Counted from the first letter of the stretch, positions 1-8,318 are shown. The stretch: DNA of 64,000 bases from Bradyrhizobium sp. WSM471 (GCF_000244915.1 NZ_CM001442.1:7313012-7377011); one strand, 5' to 3'. Made by a program: numbers and translations. Notes: generated by a model not told the origin, from the sequence alone.

Positions 1-61
1 CGTGCTTCGCGCGTCGCTCCGCTACCCACGGCGGAGCGATGCACTCAGCCAGGAGAACTCC

Positions 62-1033
62 ATGCCCGCCCTGACCGAATGGAGAGTGCCGCCGGCCAAT
101 CAGCCGCGTGCGAGCGATTACGGTTTCGATCTCGACCACGCGCTCGCCTCCGTCGTCGGCCTGCACGCCATCATCCCGCCGGACGCTTTCAGTGCCGAGA
201 CACTGGGCACCGAACGCGCCGGCAACGGCGTCGTGATCGACAACGGGCTGGTGCTCACCATCGGTTATCTCATCACCGAAGCAGAGTCGGTGTGGCTGCA
301 TGTCGGAGAGGGGCGCGTGGTGGAGGGACATGTGCTCGGCTTCGATGCCGTCACCGGCTTTGGCCTGGTGCAGGCGCTCGGCCAGCTCGACGTCGATCCC
401 TTGCCGCTCGGCATCTCGGCCGAGACCCGGCTCGGCGACCGCGTCGTGGTCGGCGGCGCCGGCGGACGCACGCGCTCGGTCGCGAGCCAGATCGTGGCCA
501 AGCAGGAATTTGCCGGCTACTGGGAATATCTGCTGGACGAGGCCATCTTCACCCATCCCGCGCACCCGAACTGGGGCGGCACGGCGCTCCTCAATGAGCG
601 CGGCGAGTTGATCGGCATCGGCTCGCTCCAGCTCGAACGCGAGCGCGACGGCAAGGCCGAGCACGTCAACATGATCGTGCCGATTGACCTGTTGAAACCG
701 ATCCTGGACGATCTGCGCAAATTCGGCCGCGTCAACAAGCCGGCACGGCCATGGCTCGGACTCTTTTCGACCGAGATCGACAACCGCGTGGTGGTGATCG
801 GGATCTCCGCCAACGGTCCCGCCGCCCGTGCCGAGCTCAAGACCGGCGACGTCATCCTCGCGGTCGACGGCGAGAAGGTCACGAGCCAGACCGGCTTCTA
901 CAACAAGCTGTGGGGCCTCGGCGCCGCCGGCGTCGACGTGCCGCTGACGGTACATCATGAAGGTGTCACCTTCGACGTCACGGTGACCTCGACCGATCGC
1001 TTTAAGCTCTTGAAGGCGCCGAAGCTGCACTGA
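62..1033 (+). CDS. HtrA/DegP-like S1C protein with PDZ domain, predicted catalytically dead
   Basis: The 323-residue protein has the HtrA layout: a chymotrypsin-like region (about residues 25-215) and a C-terminal PDZ domain (about 225-315, with PWLGL and LKTGDVILAVDG). It lacks a clear signal peptide. The three catalytic positions are all changed. Where HtrA has LTNNHVV this has LTIGYLI (Tyr69 for His), the DLAVL aspartate aligns with Gly99, and the GNSGGPL serine aligns with Trp171 in PNWGGTAL. I infer a binding or scaffolding role rather than proteolysis. ATG at 62 was chosen because AGGAGAAC lies just upstream; the frame stays open to the window edge. A co-directional hydrolase starts 28 bp downstream. 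Confidence 0.8.
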   Translation: MPALTEWRVPPANQPRASDYGFDLDHALASVVGLHAIIPPDAFSAETLGTERAGNGVVIDNGLVLTIGYLITEAESVWLHVGEGRVVEGHVLGFDAVTGFGLVQALGQLDVDPLPLGISAETRLGDRVVVGGAGGRTRSVASQIVAKQEFAGYWEYLLDEAIFTHPAHPNWGGTALLNERGELIGIGSLQLERERDGKAEHVNMIVPIDLLKPILDDLRKFGRVNKPARPWLGLFSTEIDNRVVVIGISANGPAARAELKTGDVILAVDGEKVTSQTGFYNKLWGLGAAGVDVPLTVHHEGVTFDVTVTSTDRFKLLKAPKLH

Positions 1034-1061
1034 CAAGCCGAACTGAAGCAGGGAAACGACG

Positions 1062-2132
1062 ATGAGCGAGGCCGTCGTTGACGACATCGTGGCCGTGCTG
1101 CCGCCGCTGCTCAATGCGCTGGAAGCGCTCGGCTTCTTTCAGCGCAACCTGCACCCGCCGGCCTTCGGCTCCGTGATGAACGCGATCGGCGCGCCCGACG
1201 AGGCGTTGCAAACGGCGCGCGCGGCAATCGGAGCATGGCCGGAACAGTTCACCGGACTGCGCGAGCGACTCGACCGTGCCTGCGACGAGACGCTCGCCGC
1301 CTTTTCCGGCCTGCGCGAGGTCGAGCGTGGCAATGGCGACCTCGTCGCAGTCTTCCGCGCGCTGCGCCATCTGCCGCGCGCGCAGGAGGCACTCTATCCG
1401 CTGGCCGTGCAGTTTCCGCCGGTCAGCAGCTTCTTCCTCAACGCCGCCATGCGCGAGAACGCCGACCTGTTGTCGCGGCTCGAAGCCAGCGCGGACGCGC
1501 ACACCGGCATCATCCACGATCACAACGAGCCTGGCAGCCGCGGCGGCTTTTCGGTCTACGTGCCCGAATATTACAGGCCCGACCGCGCCATGCCGCTGGT
1601 GATGGCACTGCATGGCGGCAGCGGCAACGGCCGCGGTTTTCTGTGGAGCTGGCTGCGCGACGCCCGCAGTCTTGGTGCGATCCTGGTGGCGCCGACCGCG
1701 ACCGGCCCGACCTGGGCACTGATGGGTGACGATTCCGACACGCCCAACCTCATCCGCATTCTCGAAACCGTGCGCAGCCGCTGGACCATCGACGCCTCGC
1801 GCATGCTGCTGACAGGCATGAGCGACGGCGGCACCTTCTGCTACGTCACCGGGCTCGACGGCGCCTCGCCCTTCACGCATCTCGCGCCGGTGTCGGCAAC
1901 CTTCCATCCCCTGATGGCAGAGATGGCTGACGCCACGCGCCTGCAGCGCCTTCCGATCTTCATCACGCACGGCAAGCTCGACTGGATGTTTCCGGTGCAG
2001 ACCGCGCGGCAGACACAGGCGGCCCTCGCCGCCGCCGGCGCGAATGTCACCTATCGCGAGATCGACGACCTCAGCCACACCTATCCTCGCGAGATCAACG
2101 CGGAGCTGGTAGAGTGGCTGAATGAAGCGTGA
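1062..2132 (+). CDS. alpha/beta hydrolase (PHB depolymerase / carboxylesterase-like)
   Basis: The 356-residue protein has a helical N-terminal part (about 1-150) followed by an alpha/beta-hydrolase core. The core shows the oxyanion-hole motif ALHGGSGNG (about 182-190), a nucleophile elbow TGMSDGG with Ser254, an acid in HGKLDW (Asp307) and a histidine in DLSHTY (His339), so the triad is complete. The substrate is unknown; ester or phospholipid-type substrates are typical for this fold. It has no signal peptide and is probably cytoplasmic. It follows the HtrA-like gene by 28 bp and is probably co-transcribed with it. Confidence 0.8.
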   Translation: MSEAVVDDIVAVLPPLLNALEALGFFQRNLHPPAFGSVMNAIGAPDEALQTARAAIGAWPEQFTGLRERLDRACDETLAAFSGLREVERGNGDLVAVFRALRHLPRAQEALYPLAVQFPPVSSFFLNAAMRENADLLSRLEASADAHTGIIHDHNEPGSRGGFSVYVPEYYRPDRAMPLVMALHGGSGNGRGFLWSWLRDARSLGAILVAPTATGPTWALMGDDSDTPNLIRILETVRSRWTIDASRMLLTGMSDGGTFCYVTGLDGASPFTHLAPVSATFHPLMAEMADATRLQRLPIFITHGKLDWMFPVQTARQTQAALAAAGANVTYREIDDLSHTYPREINAELVEWLNEA

Positions 2133-2214
2133 ACGGATCGTCCTTACCTGCGCCGCACTGTCGCGGAACAATCACTCCGGGTCGACGTTATCGCCCGTCA
2201 TCGGAGGTTTCGCC

Positions 2215-2421
2215 ATGCGGATGTTTCTCGGAATGATTTTGGGCGCGTTGCTGCTCGGCTGCGGCATGTACGTCTATGACTCCATGCAGACGTCGTCGGT
2301 CGCCAATGGCGAGGTCGCGACGACCAATCGCACCATCGTGAACTGGGATGTCGCCAAGGCCGATTGGGACGCGCTGCGTGATCGCGCGCACAAGGACTGG
2401 GTCCGCATCTCCTCGAAGTAA
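2215..2421 (+). CDS. small single-pass membrane protein, hypothetical
   Basis: This 68-residue protein opens with one hydrophobic segment (about residues 3-22, GMILGALLLGCGMYVYDSM) and continues with a short polar tail containing VNWDVAKADWDALRDRAHKDW. A longer frame begins at 2122, but ATG 2215 is preceded by GGAGG at 2203-2207 and gives a sensible N-terminal anchor. The tail probably faces the periplasm. I do not recognise a family. It ends just before a strong hairpin shared with the convergent dsbA-like gene. Confidence 0.65.
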   Translation: MRMFLGMILGALLLGCGMYVYDSMQTSSVANGEVATTNRTIVNWDVAKADWDALRDRAHKDWVRISSK

Positions 2422-2444
2422 CGACTTGGTATCAAGATGAAATG

Positions 2445-2474
2445 AGGCGCCGTCGCGAGTCCGCGGCGGCGCCT
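2445..2474. terminator. hairpin terminator between convergent genes
   Basis: AGGCGCCGTCGC (2445-2456) pairs with GCGGCGGCGCCT (2463-2474) through one G-T pair, leaving a six-base loop. A short T-rich run follows. It lies between the stop at 2421 and the opposing stop at 2503, so it can serve both strands. Confidence 0.7.
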
Positions 2475-2502
2475 TTGTGTTGCGCTGTGAATATCGCCCG
2501 CC

Positions 2503-3162
2503 TCAGTTCATCTTGGCCTTGCGGGCGTCGGCGATGACCTGCTCGAACTCGTTCATGCTGAGCACGCCCGGCACGCGATACTTGCCGACGATGAAGGACG
2601 GGGTGCCGCGGAAACCGAAGGCTTCGGCCTGCTCGTTGTTGCGCTTGAGCACGGCGTCGATGTCCTTGGCGTGATCGGCAAGATCGCGCTTCAACCGAAC
2701 CATGTCGACGCCGGCGGCCGCGAGCAACTCGTTGATACGTGGCTCGGTCAGGCGCGAGCTGACGCCCATCATGGCGTCGTGGGCCTGGTGGTACTTGTCC
2801 TGGAATTTCGCCGCGAGCGCGGTCCGCGCCGCCGTGACCGAAACCGGACCGAGAATCGGCCAGTCCTTCATCACCAGCCTGACCTTGCCGTCGTCCTGGA
2901 TGACCTGACGCAACTCGGGCTCGAGCTTGCGGCAATAGGGGCAGTTGTAGTCGGACCATTCGATAATGCTGATATTCCCGTCGGGATTACCGGCGACGGG
3001 AACGTCGGGATCGCGCAGCACCTTGGCTTCGGTGAGCACTCCGTCTTCGTCGGTCGCCGCGCGCGCCGAGGTGATCCCACCCGCGACAAGGGCACCCACC
3101 CCGATCAGCGTCAGCGCCGCGCGCCGCGTCGGCACAAGGCCCTTGTTCCTGAATCCAGCCAT
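2503..3162 (-). CDS. DsbA-family thiol:disulfide oxidoreductase
   Basis: The 219-residue exported thioredoxin-fold protein belongs to the DsbA/Com1 group. Residues 13-36 look like a Tat/Sec signal (TRRAALTLIGVGALVAGG ending in ARA). The active site is CPYC at 74-77, and the cis-proline loop is GTPSF with Pro188. It should oxidise or shuffle disulfides in the periplasm. A dsbB homologue, the usual quinone-linked partner, is encoded at 7749-8318, about 4.6 kb away on the same strand. The next gene on this strand (lrgB, upstream) lies 87 bp away. Confidence 0.88.
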   Translation of the reverse strand: MAGFRNKGLVPTRRAALTLIGVGALVAGGITSARAATDEDGVLTEAKVLRDPDVPVAGNPDGNISIIEWSDYNCPYCRKLEPELRQVIQDDGKVRLVMKDWPILGPVSVTAARTALAAKFQDKYHQAHDAMMGVSSRLTEPRINELLAAAGVDMVRLKRDLADHAKDIDAVLKRNNEQAEAFGFRGTPSFIVGKYRVPGVLSMNEFEQVIADARKAKMN

Positions 3163-3249
3163 ATCTCGTCCTGTTTCGGTCCCATCTCCGTCGATACGGT
3201 TCGAGACTGGGAATTGTTACAGGTCATATAGAGTGTCGCGGCGCCGATG

Positions 3250-3972
3250 TCATCGCACCAACAGCGTGATCGCCAAAGGTACCAGGAATGAGGTCACCAA
3301 AGCGTTCAGGCTCATGGCGATGCCGGAGAAGACGCCAGCGATCTCGTCGACCTGGAACGCACGCGCGGTACCGATTCCGTGCGCGGCAAGGCCGGCAGCA
3401 AAGCCGCGGGCGCGGAAGTCGGTAATGCCGGTGCGGTTCATCAGCGGCGTCACGATGATCGCTCCCATGATGCCCGTGAGGATGACGGCAACCGCAGCCA
3501 GCGAGGGATCGGCGTGCAGGGTTTCGGCGATGCCCATGGCAACGCCGGCCGTGACGGATTTCGGTGCGAGCGACAAAACCACGTCGCGCGGCAGACCGGC
3601 GAACTCGGCCAGCAACACCACGGACACCACGGCGGTGACCGATCCCGCGACCAGCGCCACCAGCATCGGCACGATCGAGGCGACGACGCGCTTGCGGTTC
3701 TCGTAGAGGGGAACAGCCAGCGCGACCGTCGCGGGCCCCAAAAGGAAGTGCACGAACTGCGCGCCGGCGAAATAGGTCGTGTAGGAGGTGCCGGTCAACA
3801 GCAGGAACGCGCCGACGATCCACATCGCATGCAGCACGGGATTGGCGAGCGGATGACGCCGCGTCGCCAGCGACACCGCGTCCGTGCCGGCATAGACCAG
3901 CAGCGTCACGGTCAACCAAAGCAGCGGCGACTGCGAGAGATAGACCCAGAGCGAGAACGGATTGTCCTTCAC
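3250..3972 (-). CDS. lrgB: LrgB-family membrane protein (antiholin-like)
   Basis: The 240-residue polytopic protein has about seven hydrophobic segments and LrgB/CidB family features, including GTSYTTYFAGAQFVHFLLGPATVALAVPLYE and ALAPKS-like and RARGFAAGLAAHGIGTARA motifs (each only partly quoted). LrgA/LrgB pairs are linked to murein hydrolase control and, in some organisms, to glycolate or pyruvate export. It overlaps lrgA by 4 bp (ATGA arrangement at 3969-3972), showing translational coupling. Which physiological role applies here cannot be told from sequence. Confidence 0.85.
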   Translation of the reverse strand: MKDNPFSLWVYLSQSPLLWLTVTLLVYAGTDAVSLATRRHPLANPVLHAMWIVGAFLLLTGTSYTTYFAGAQFVHFLLGPATVALAVPLYENRKRVVASIVPMLVALVAGSVTAVVSVVLLAEFAGLPRDVVLSLAPKSVTAGVAMGIAETLHADPSLAAVAVILTGIMGAIIVTPLMNRTGITDFRARGFAAGLAAHGIGTARAFQVDEIAGVFSGIAMSLNALVTSFLVPLAITLLVR

Positions 3973-4352
3973 GGCGCGTCCTGTTGCCTCAACAGCCGGC
4001 TGGCGAGGCGGAAGGTGAGTACGGTCGCGAGCAGCGTGACGACCACCGATAGCGCGAGCACGAGGATGATAGCGATGCCGTGGGACGCGAGCAGATCGAG
4101 TTTCTGCACGACGCCGACCCCGGCCGGCACGAACAGCAGCGACAGATGCGCCAGCAGACCCTTGCCGGCCCTCTCGACGCCATCATCGCCCAGCGGCCCG
4201 CGCGCGAGAAGCGCAAAGCGGTCGCGCGCGAGCAGCAGGATGAGGAGCAGCAAGAGGCCGAGCACCGGGCCCGGCATCGGCAGGCCGAGGCCGCGCACGA
4301 CGGCTTCGCCGATCAACTGGCAGAGCAGGATGAGACCAAGACTTGCAAGCAT
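3969..4352 (-). CDS. lrgA: LrgA/CidA-family membrane protein
   Basis: The 127-residue protein has four hydrophobic segments and the family's GLPMPGPVLGLLLL signature near residue 25. It is the first gene of a two-gene unit and overlaps lrgB by 4 bp. LrgA/CidA proteins are holin-like and act with LrgB in the inner membrane. The length and gene order are normal for the family. Confidence 0.85.
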   Translation of the reverse strand: MLASLGLILLCQLIGEAVVRGLGLPMPGPVLGLLLLLILLLARDRFALLARGPLGDDGVERAGKGLLAHLSLLFVPAGVGVVQKLDLLASHGIAIILVLALSVVVTLLATVLTFRLASRLLRQQDAP

Positions 4353-4449
4353 GACCGGAGTATCAAGGGATGCGCCGGCAGACTTGTCAATTACTGCTAT
4401 GCAACGGTCATGCGCGGCTCGTGCGAAGCGGCTCGTATGCGGCCATGGC

Positions 4450-4878
4450 TCAGGCCTCCGCCGGCTCGGTGAGATGCCTCAAAGCGATCTCGCGGATGGC
4501 ATCCGTGAACGGCACCGATTTGCGCTGGCTACGGTCCATGTGCACGCCCGTGATCTCGCAGAACGCGGCGATCTCGCCGGTCTCGGCATTGGTCATGTCG
4601 TGCCGGAAGCGGATCGATTTGTCGCGGATCTCGAGCAGGCGACTGCGGATCTCGACGATGTCGCCCGCGAGCAGCTCGCGCTTGTAGGTGATGTTCTGCT
4701 GCACGGCGGCCATGCCGCGGCCGGAGCCACGCAGATAGCTCGGCGTCAGCCCGAGGCGGGCGAACAGATTCCAGTTGGCCTCGTCGAATTTGCCGACATA
4801 CCACATGATGTTCATATGGCCGACGTGATCGCACTGCCACGGATAGACCGTGCCGCGATAGGTCGCCTCCTGCTCCAT
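4450..4878 (-). CDS. acyl-CoA thioesterase, 4HBT hotdog family
   Basis: The 142-residue single-hotdog protein carries the 4-hydroxybenzoyl-CoA thioesterase motif WQCDHVGHMNIMWYVGKFDEA (aspartate and HMN region near residues 16-24). It should hydrolyse an acyl-CoA in the cytoplasm; the acyl group is unknown. It is divergent from a TetR regulator at 4988, and two matching palindromes lie in the 109-bp gap between them. The proximal palindrome is centred about 44 bp upstream of this start, so control by that regulator is likely. Confidence 0.82.
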   Translation of the reverse strand: MEQEATYRGTVYPWQCDHVGHMNIMWYVGKFDEANWNLFARLGLTPSYLRGSGRGMAAVQQNITYKRELLAGDIVEIRSRLLEIRDKSIRFRHDMTNAETGEIAAFCEITGVHMDRSQRKSVPFTDAIREIALRHLTEPAEA

Positions 4879-4913
4879 CGCAATTCTCCGTGGCCTTTTG
4901 TGCCTTTGATTAT

Positions 4914-4931
4914 TGATACGGTAGCGTATCA
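4914..4931. promoter_or_regulatory. TetR operator candidate 1
   Basis: TGATACGGTAGCGTATCA is an inverted repeat with perfect 7-bp arms and a 4-bp spacer. It lies 36 bp upstream of the thioesterase start. It matches the second palindrome at 4950-4965 in the shape ATACGGYASCGTATC. Confidence 0.65.
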
Positions 4932-4949
4932 GCCTCCTCCCGCGCTAGC

Positions 4950-4965
4950 AATACGGCACCGTATC
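4950..4965. promoter_or_regulatory. TetR operator candidate 2
   Basis: AATACGGCACCGTATC contains perfect 6-bp arms (ATACGG/CCGTAT) around CA. It lies 22 bp upstream of the tetR start. The centre-to-centre distance to operator 1 is 35 bp. Confidence 0.65.
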
Positions 4966-4987
4966 AAGAATCGGCGAGGCTGCCTGC

Positions 4988-5536
4988 ATGAGTGACGGCA
5001 AAGGCGATGTCTGGGTCGAGGCAGGGCTCATCGAGCTCGCCCGATCCGGGGTCGAGGGGGTGCGGGTCGAGGTGCTCGCCAAGAATCTGGGCGTCACCAA
5101 GGGCGGCTTCTACCGCCGCTTTGCCGACCGTGCCGCGCTGCTCGGTGCCATGCTGGAACGCTGGCGCGAGGGGCGCTCAACGGCGATCGCGCAGCAGACG
5201 AGCCTTGATGGCCAGGAGCCCCGTGAACGGCTGCGGGCGGTGATCCAGCTCTATTCCGAGCGGCTCAATCCGGACGGGATGGCAATCGAGCTTGCGATCC
5301 GGCAATGGGCCCGCTCGGACGAGGGCGCCGCGGCAGCGGTGGCGAACGTGGACGCGGCGCGGCTGAAGCACGTCGCCGAACTCTATCGCGCGACCGGCCT
5401 CGATACCGAGGCAGCCGAAGCGCAGGCCTTCCTGTTCTACTGCTTCATCTTCGGCCAGAGCCTGCTGTTCGTCGAGCGCGGCCCGCGCAAGCGATCGCAG
5501 CTCGTGGCGAAATCGGCCGAGAAGCTACTGGATTAA
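4988..5536 (+). CDS. TetR/AcrR-family transcriptional regulator
   Basis: The 182-residue protein has an N-terminal TetR helix-turn-helix (about residues 12-55, with VEVLAKNLGVTKGGFYRRFADRAALL) and a helical ligand/dimer domain. It is divergent from the thioesterase at 4450. The shared gap holds two copies of one palindrome, the usual arrangement for autoregulation plus control of the neighbour. By analogy with TetR-thioesterase pairs the ligand may be an acyl-CoA or fatty acid, but that is inference. Confidence 0.88.
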   Translation: MSDGKGDVWVEAGLIELARSGVEGVRVEVLAKNLGVTKGGFYRRFADRAALLGAMLERWREGRSTAIAQQTSLDGQEPRERLRAVIQLYSERLNPDGMAIELAIRQWARSDEGAAAAVANVDAARLKHVAELYRATGLDTEAAEAQAFLFYCFIFGQSLLFVERGPRKRSQLVAKSAEKLLD

Positions 5537-5540
5537 AGCA

Positions 5541-5567
5541 AGAGGCCGGAGCTTGGCTCCGGCCTCT
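5541..5567. terminator. 12-bp hairpin between convergent genes
   Basis: AGAGGCCGGAGC (5541-5552) and GCTCCGGCCTCT (5556-5567) pair perfectly around TTG. No clear T-tract follows on either strand. It sits between the tetR stop (5536) and the opposing stop at 5584. Confidence 0.65.
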
Positions 5568-5583
5568 GCGTCGTCTTGAAGCG

Positions 5584-6075
5584 TCAGGCGGCGCCCTTCA
5601 GCTTCTTGTTGCATTCGCTGTAATAGCCGCCGCCCTTCTCGATCCACTTCATGCCGCCATTGCCGTTGGTGGTCTTGTTGGCGTTGTACTGGTCGACGCA
5701 GGTGTGCAGGCGCCCCTTGCCGGGGGTCTCCTTGGCGTATTTCGGATCGACCGCGTTCGGATAGATCGCGGGGCCGGCCGGCAGGGTCGGCGCAGCAGCC
5801 GGGGCGGCCTCCTTCTTCGCCTGCTTCGGCTCGGCGGGAGCGGCGGGCGCAGCAGGAGCGGCCGCGGTCGGTGCAGCCGCTGGCGTCGCGTCCGCGCCGC
5901 ACTGGGCCTTGCGGAAGTCATTCCACTTCGTGGTGCCGAGCGACCCGTCCTTCTTGGCGGCCTGGTATTTCGCGCTGCACTCCTGCGAGGTCAGCGCCTG
6001 CGCCGGCGCACTTGCCACCAGCGCGGCAAAGCCCGACAGCGCAACTGCACAAAGCAACTTTGATTGAATGGTCAT
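5584..6075 (-). CDS. secreted cysteine-containing protein with two similar modules, hypothetical
   Basis: The 163-residue protein has a signal peptide (about 1-28, ending APAQA). Two modules follow, joined by an Ala/Pro-rich linker (about 65-105). The first runs from QECSAKYQAAKKDGSLG to KWNDFRKAQC and the second from HTCVDQYNANK to KWIEKGGGYYSEC. Both share a Cys...Y...K/N...KW...Cys pattern, suggesting an internal duplication with one disulfide per module. No enzymatic motif is seen. A GAGGAGA ribosome site precedes the ATG. Probably periplasmic. Confidence 0.65.
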   Translation of the reverse strand: MTIQSKLLCAVALSGFAALVASAPAQALTSQECSAKYQAAKKDGSLGTTKWNDFRKAQCGADATPAAAPTAAAPAAPAAPAEPKQAKKEAAPAAAPTLPAGPAIYPNAVDPKYAKETPGKGRLHTCVDQYNANKTTNGNGGMKWIEKGGGYYSECNKKLKGAA

Positions 6076-6277
6076 CCTTGGTCTCCTCCTTGATCTTCCC
6101 CCGAGGGAAGTGAACCGAGGATTGCTATCCTAGCGTGCCGCCCGCTCGCGACAAGGAAGCGATGGCTGCTGCCGCCAAAATATAGTGAGCCTCCACGTTC
6201 GAATTATTCATGTCGCGTTCAGCAAGGCCAGCCGACTTTCGCGCCCTTCGCAATTCCCGCAAGAAGAGTGCAGCATC

Positions 6278-6562
6278 ATGACCTTCACATCTCGCCTCGC
6301 CGTCGTCGCGCTCGCCTCCCTGCTCGCCACCGGCACTGCCTTCGCGCAGACCGCCGCGCCGGCAGCCAAGACCGACACCAAGACCACAACCGCCGCCCCC
6401 ATGGACAAGAAGGCACCGAAGGAGCACTCGGCCGAGTCGCTCGAATGCTCCAAGCAGGCCGACGCCAAGGGCCTGCACGGCAAGGAGCGCAAGAAATTCC
6501 GCTCCGAATGCATCAAGACCGCCAAGGCCGGCATGGCCGCGCCGGCTGCGGACAAGAAGTAA
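6278..6562 (+). CDS. small exported PsiF-repeat-like protein
   Basis: The 94-residue protein has a signal peptide (about 1-24, ending AFA). Its C-terminal half contains a PsiF-like repeat, SLECSKQADAKGLHGKERKK then FRSECIK, with two cysteines. PsiF was first described as a phosphate-starvation-induced protein of unknown function in E. coli. ATG 6278 gives a clean signal peptide, whereas the upstream extension to 6185 does not. It is divergent from the secreted protein at 5584-6075. Confidence 0.7.
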   Translation: MTFTSRLAVVALASLLATGTAFAQTAAPAAKTDTKTTTAAPMDKKAPKEHSAESLECSKQADAKGLHGKERKKFRSECIKTAKAGMAAPAADKK

Positions 6563-6659
6563 GTCTTTCCCCCTGCTCGCGGCTTCGGCGAGAGGCGCGC
6601 GCATTGCGGCATGACGTGGCCGCAATTGTGCGCCTCTCGCCGATTTGCGATAAGACGGT

Positions 6660-7745
6660 GTGAAGCAAATCACCGCCTCCCTGCCGTTCGAATGGCCGAG
6701 CCGTGCCAAGATCTTGAGCACGGTGGAAACGCTCGTCATTGGCATTGCCGGGGGCCTCGTGTTTCTGCTCGCGGGCCTTCCGGGGGGATTGATCTCGGGC
6801 TCCATGATCGCGGTCGGGATCGCCGCGATCGCCGGTCGGCAGCTGACGCTGCCGCCGATCCTGACCCAGACCGTGCTGGTGCTGCTTGGCATTTCGTTAG
6901 GATCGGTCGTCTCGCGCCACCTGCTTCAACAGGTCAGTGCCTATCCGCTCACCATCGGGCTGCTCGCGCTCGCGACCTTCTGCTCGACCTTCGGCTCCAG
7001 CTATTATCTCCAGCGCATCCACGGCTGGGACCGCACCTCGGCCTTCCTCGCCGGCAGCCCGGGCGCGCTGTCGCAGATCACGATTTTGGCGGTCGAGCGC
7101 GGCGCCGATTTGCCGGGCATCGCGGTGGTGCAGACCATGCGCGTCATCATCCTCACCGCGGCGCTGCCGTTGGTGCTGGCGTTCGCCGGCGTCGCGCCCT
7201 CCGTCGCGCCATCGCTGACGACGACGATCGCCTCGCCGCTCGACCTCGTCGAGCTGGTCGCGGCCTCGCTGGCCGCGGCACTCGTCCTGCGGCTGATAAA
7301 GTTTCCGGCGAGCTGGATGTTCGGCGCGATGATCGGCTCAAGCGTGCTGCATGGCGCAGGCTGGGTCGAGGGCGGCCTGCCGGACTGGGTACGCGGCGTG
7401 GCGCTGGTCGGCATCGGCGCCCTGATCGGCAGCCGCTTCGCGCGGATGCGGATCAAGACGCTCGCCGGCCACATCAACGCGGCGCTGGGCTCGTTTGCCG
7501 TCGCCATCGCCGTCTCCGCGATCTTCGTCGGCATCGTGGCGCTCACCACGCAGGTGAAATTCTCTGACGTCGTGGTCGCCTACGCACCAGGCGCGATGGA
7601 CGCCATGCTGGCGCTGGCCCTGACGCTGCACATCGACCCGATCTTCGTCGGCGCACATCACCTCTCGCGTTTCGTCTTCGTGACGATCGCGACGCCGGGC
7701 ATCGTGCACCTGTTCGGCCGGACGCAGGACGATGTGGATGATTGA
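6660..7745 (+). CDS. AbrB-family integral membrane protein
   Basis: The 361-residue polytopic protein resembles the AbrB/putative ammonia monooxygenase family (PF05145), a membrane family unrelated to the DNA-binding AbrB. It shows two similar halves with about ten to twelve hydrophobic segments; GLPGGLISGSMIAVG near residue 43 and FPASWMFGAMIGSSV near 218 are the paired signature loops. The GTG start at 6660 is the first in frame. Its role is unknown; some relatives are thought to be transporters. It is convergent with dsbB, with 3 bp between stops. Confidence 0.8.
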   Translation: MKQITASLPFEWPSRAKILSTVETLVIGIAGGLVFLLAGLPGGLISGSMIAVGIAAIAGRQLTLPPILTQTVLVLLGISLGSVVSRHLLQQVSAYPLTIGLLALATFCSTFGSSYYLQRIHGWDRTSAFLAGSPGALSQITILAVERGADLPGIAVVQTMRVIILTAALPLVLAFAGVAPSVAPSLTTTIASPLDLVELVAASLAAALVLRLIKFPASWMFGAMIGSSVLHGAGWVEGGLPDWVRGVALVGIGALIGSRFARMRIKTLAGHINAALGSFAVAIAVSAIFVGIVALTTQVKFSDVVVAYAPGAMDAMLALALTLHIDPIFVGAHHLSRFVFVTIATPGIVHLFGRTQDDVDD

Positions 7746-7748
7746 GCC

Positions 7749-8318
7749 TCAGCGCTTCGCCGTCGCAACGAATCCCCACGCGGCGATCGCAGCCATCAAG
7801 AGCGAGATCAGCAAATTGTAGCCGGCAAGCGAGAGGCCGAGGAAGCGCCACTGCACCTCGTCGCAGCGGACCACCTTCACGGTGTCGAGCCGCGACAGCA
7901 GGTCGGTGGCGCTGCCGAGATTGACGACGGGACCGGAGCAGTCTGTCGGTCCCTTCCAAAAGCCCCATTCGACGCCGGCGTGATAGGAGCCGAGCCCGGC
8001 ATTGCCGAGGCTTGCCAGCACAAGGATCGCAAGGCCCGCGAGCAGCAGCGGTCTCGGCGCACCGCCCCGCGCCGCAAGTGCGATGAGCAGGCCGAGCGGG
8101 ATCGCGAGGTAATACGCGTAGCGCTGCTCCAGACAGAGCGGACAGGGCACGATCCCGAGCACCAGCTGGAAGAACCAGGCGCCCGCGATGGTCCCGGCTG
8201 CCGTCAGTGCGACCGCGAGCGAAGCGGCCAGCGCGGGGCTCGTGGCCGCCGGTTTGAACGCAGGTATTGCGGCACTCTGGGTCGTCACGGCAGCCTCTTT
8301 TCGATGGGTGCTTTCCAA
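7749..8318 (-). CDS. dsbB: disulfide bond formation protein DsbB
   Basis: The 189-residue inner-membrane protein has four hydrophobic segments. The first periplasmic pair is CPLC at 59-62 and the second is Cys127 and Cys152 (TDCSG and VRCDE). These are the residues that pass electrons from DsbA to quinone. A GTG at 8288 (residue 11), preceded by AGAGG, is an equally plausible start. The DsbA-like protein at 2503-3162 is a candidate partner. Confidence 0.88.
   Translation of the reverse strand: MESTHRKEAAVTTQSAAIPAFKPAATSPALAASLAVALTAAGTIAGAWFFQLVLGIVPCPLCLEQRYAYYLAIPLGLLIALAARGGAPRPLLLAGLAILVLASLGNAGLGSYHAGVEWGFWKGPTDCSGPVVNLGSATDLLSRLDTVKVVRCDEVQWRFLGLSLAGYNLLISLLMAAIAAWGFVATAKR

Noticed and set aside
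3379..4995. Long antisense frames over lrgAB and the thioesterase
   Set aside because: They lack ribosome sites and sensible proteins, and are typical of GC-rich DNA shadows.
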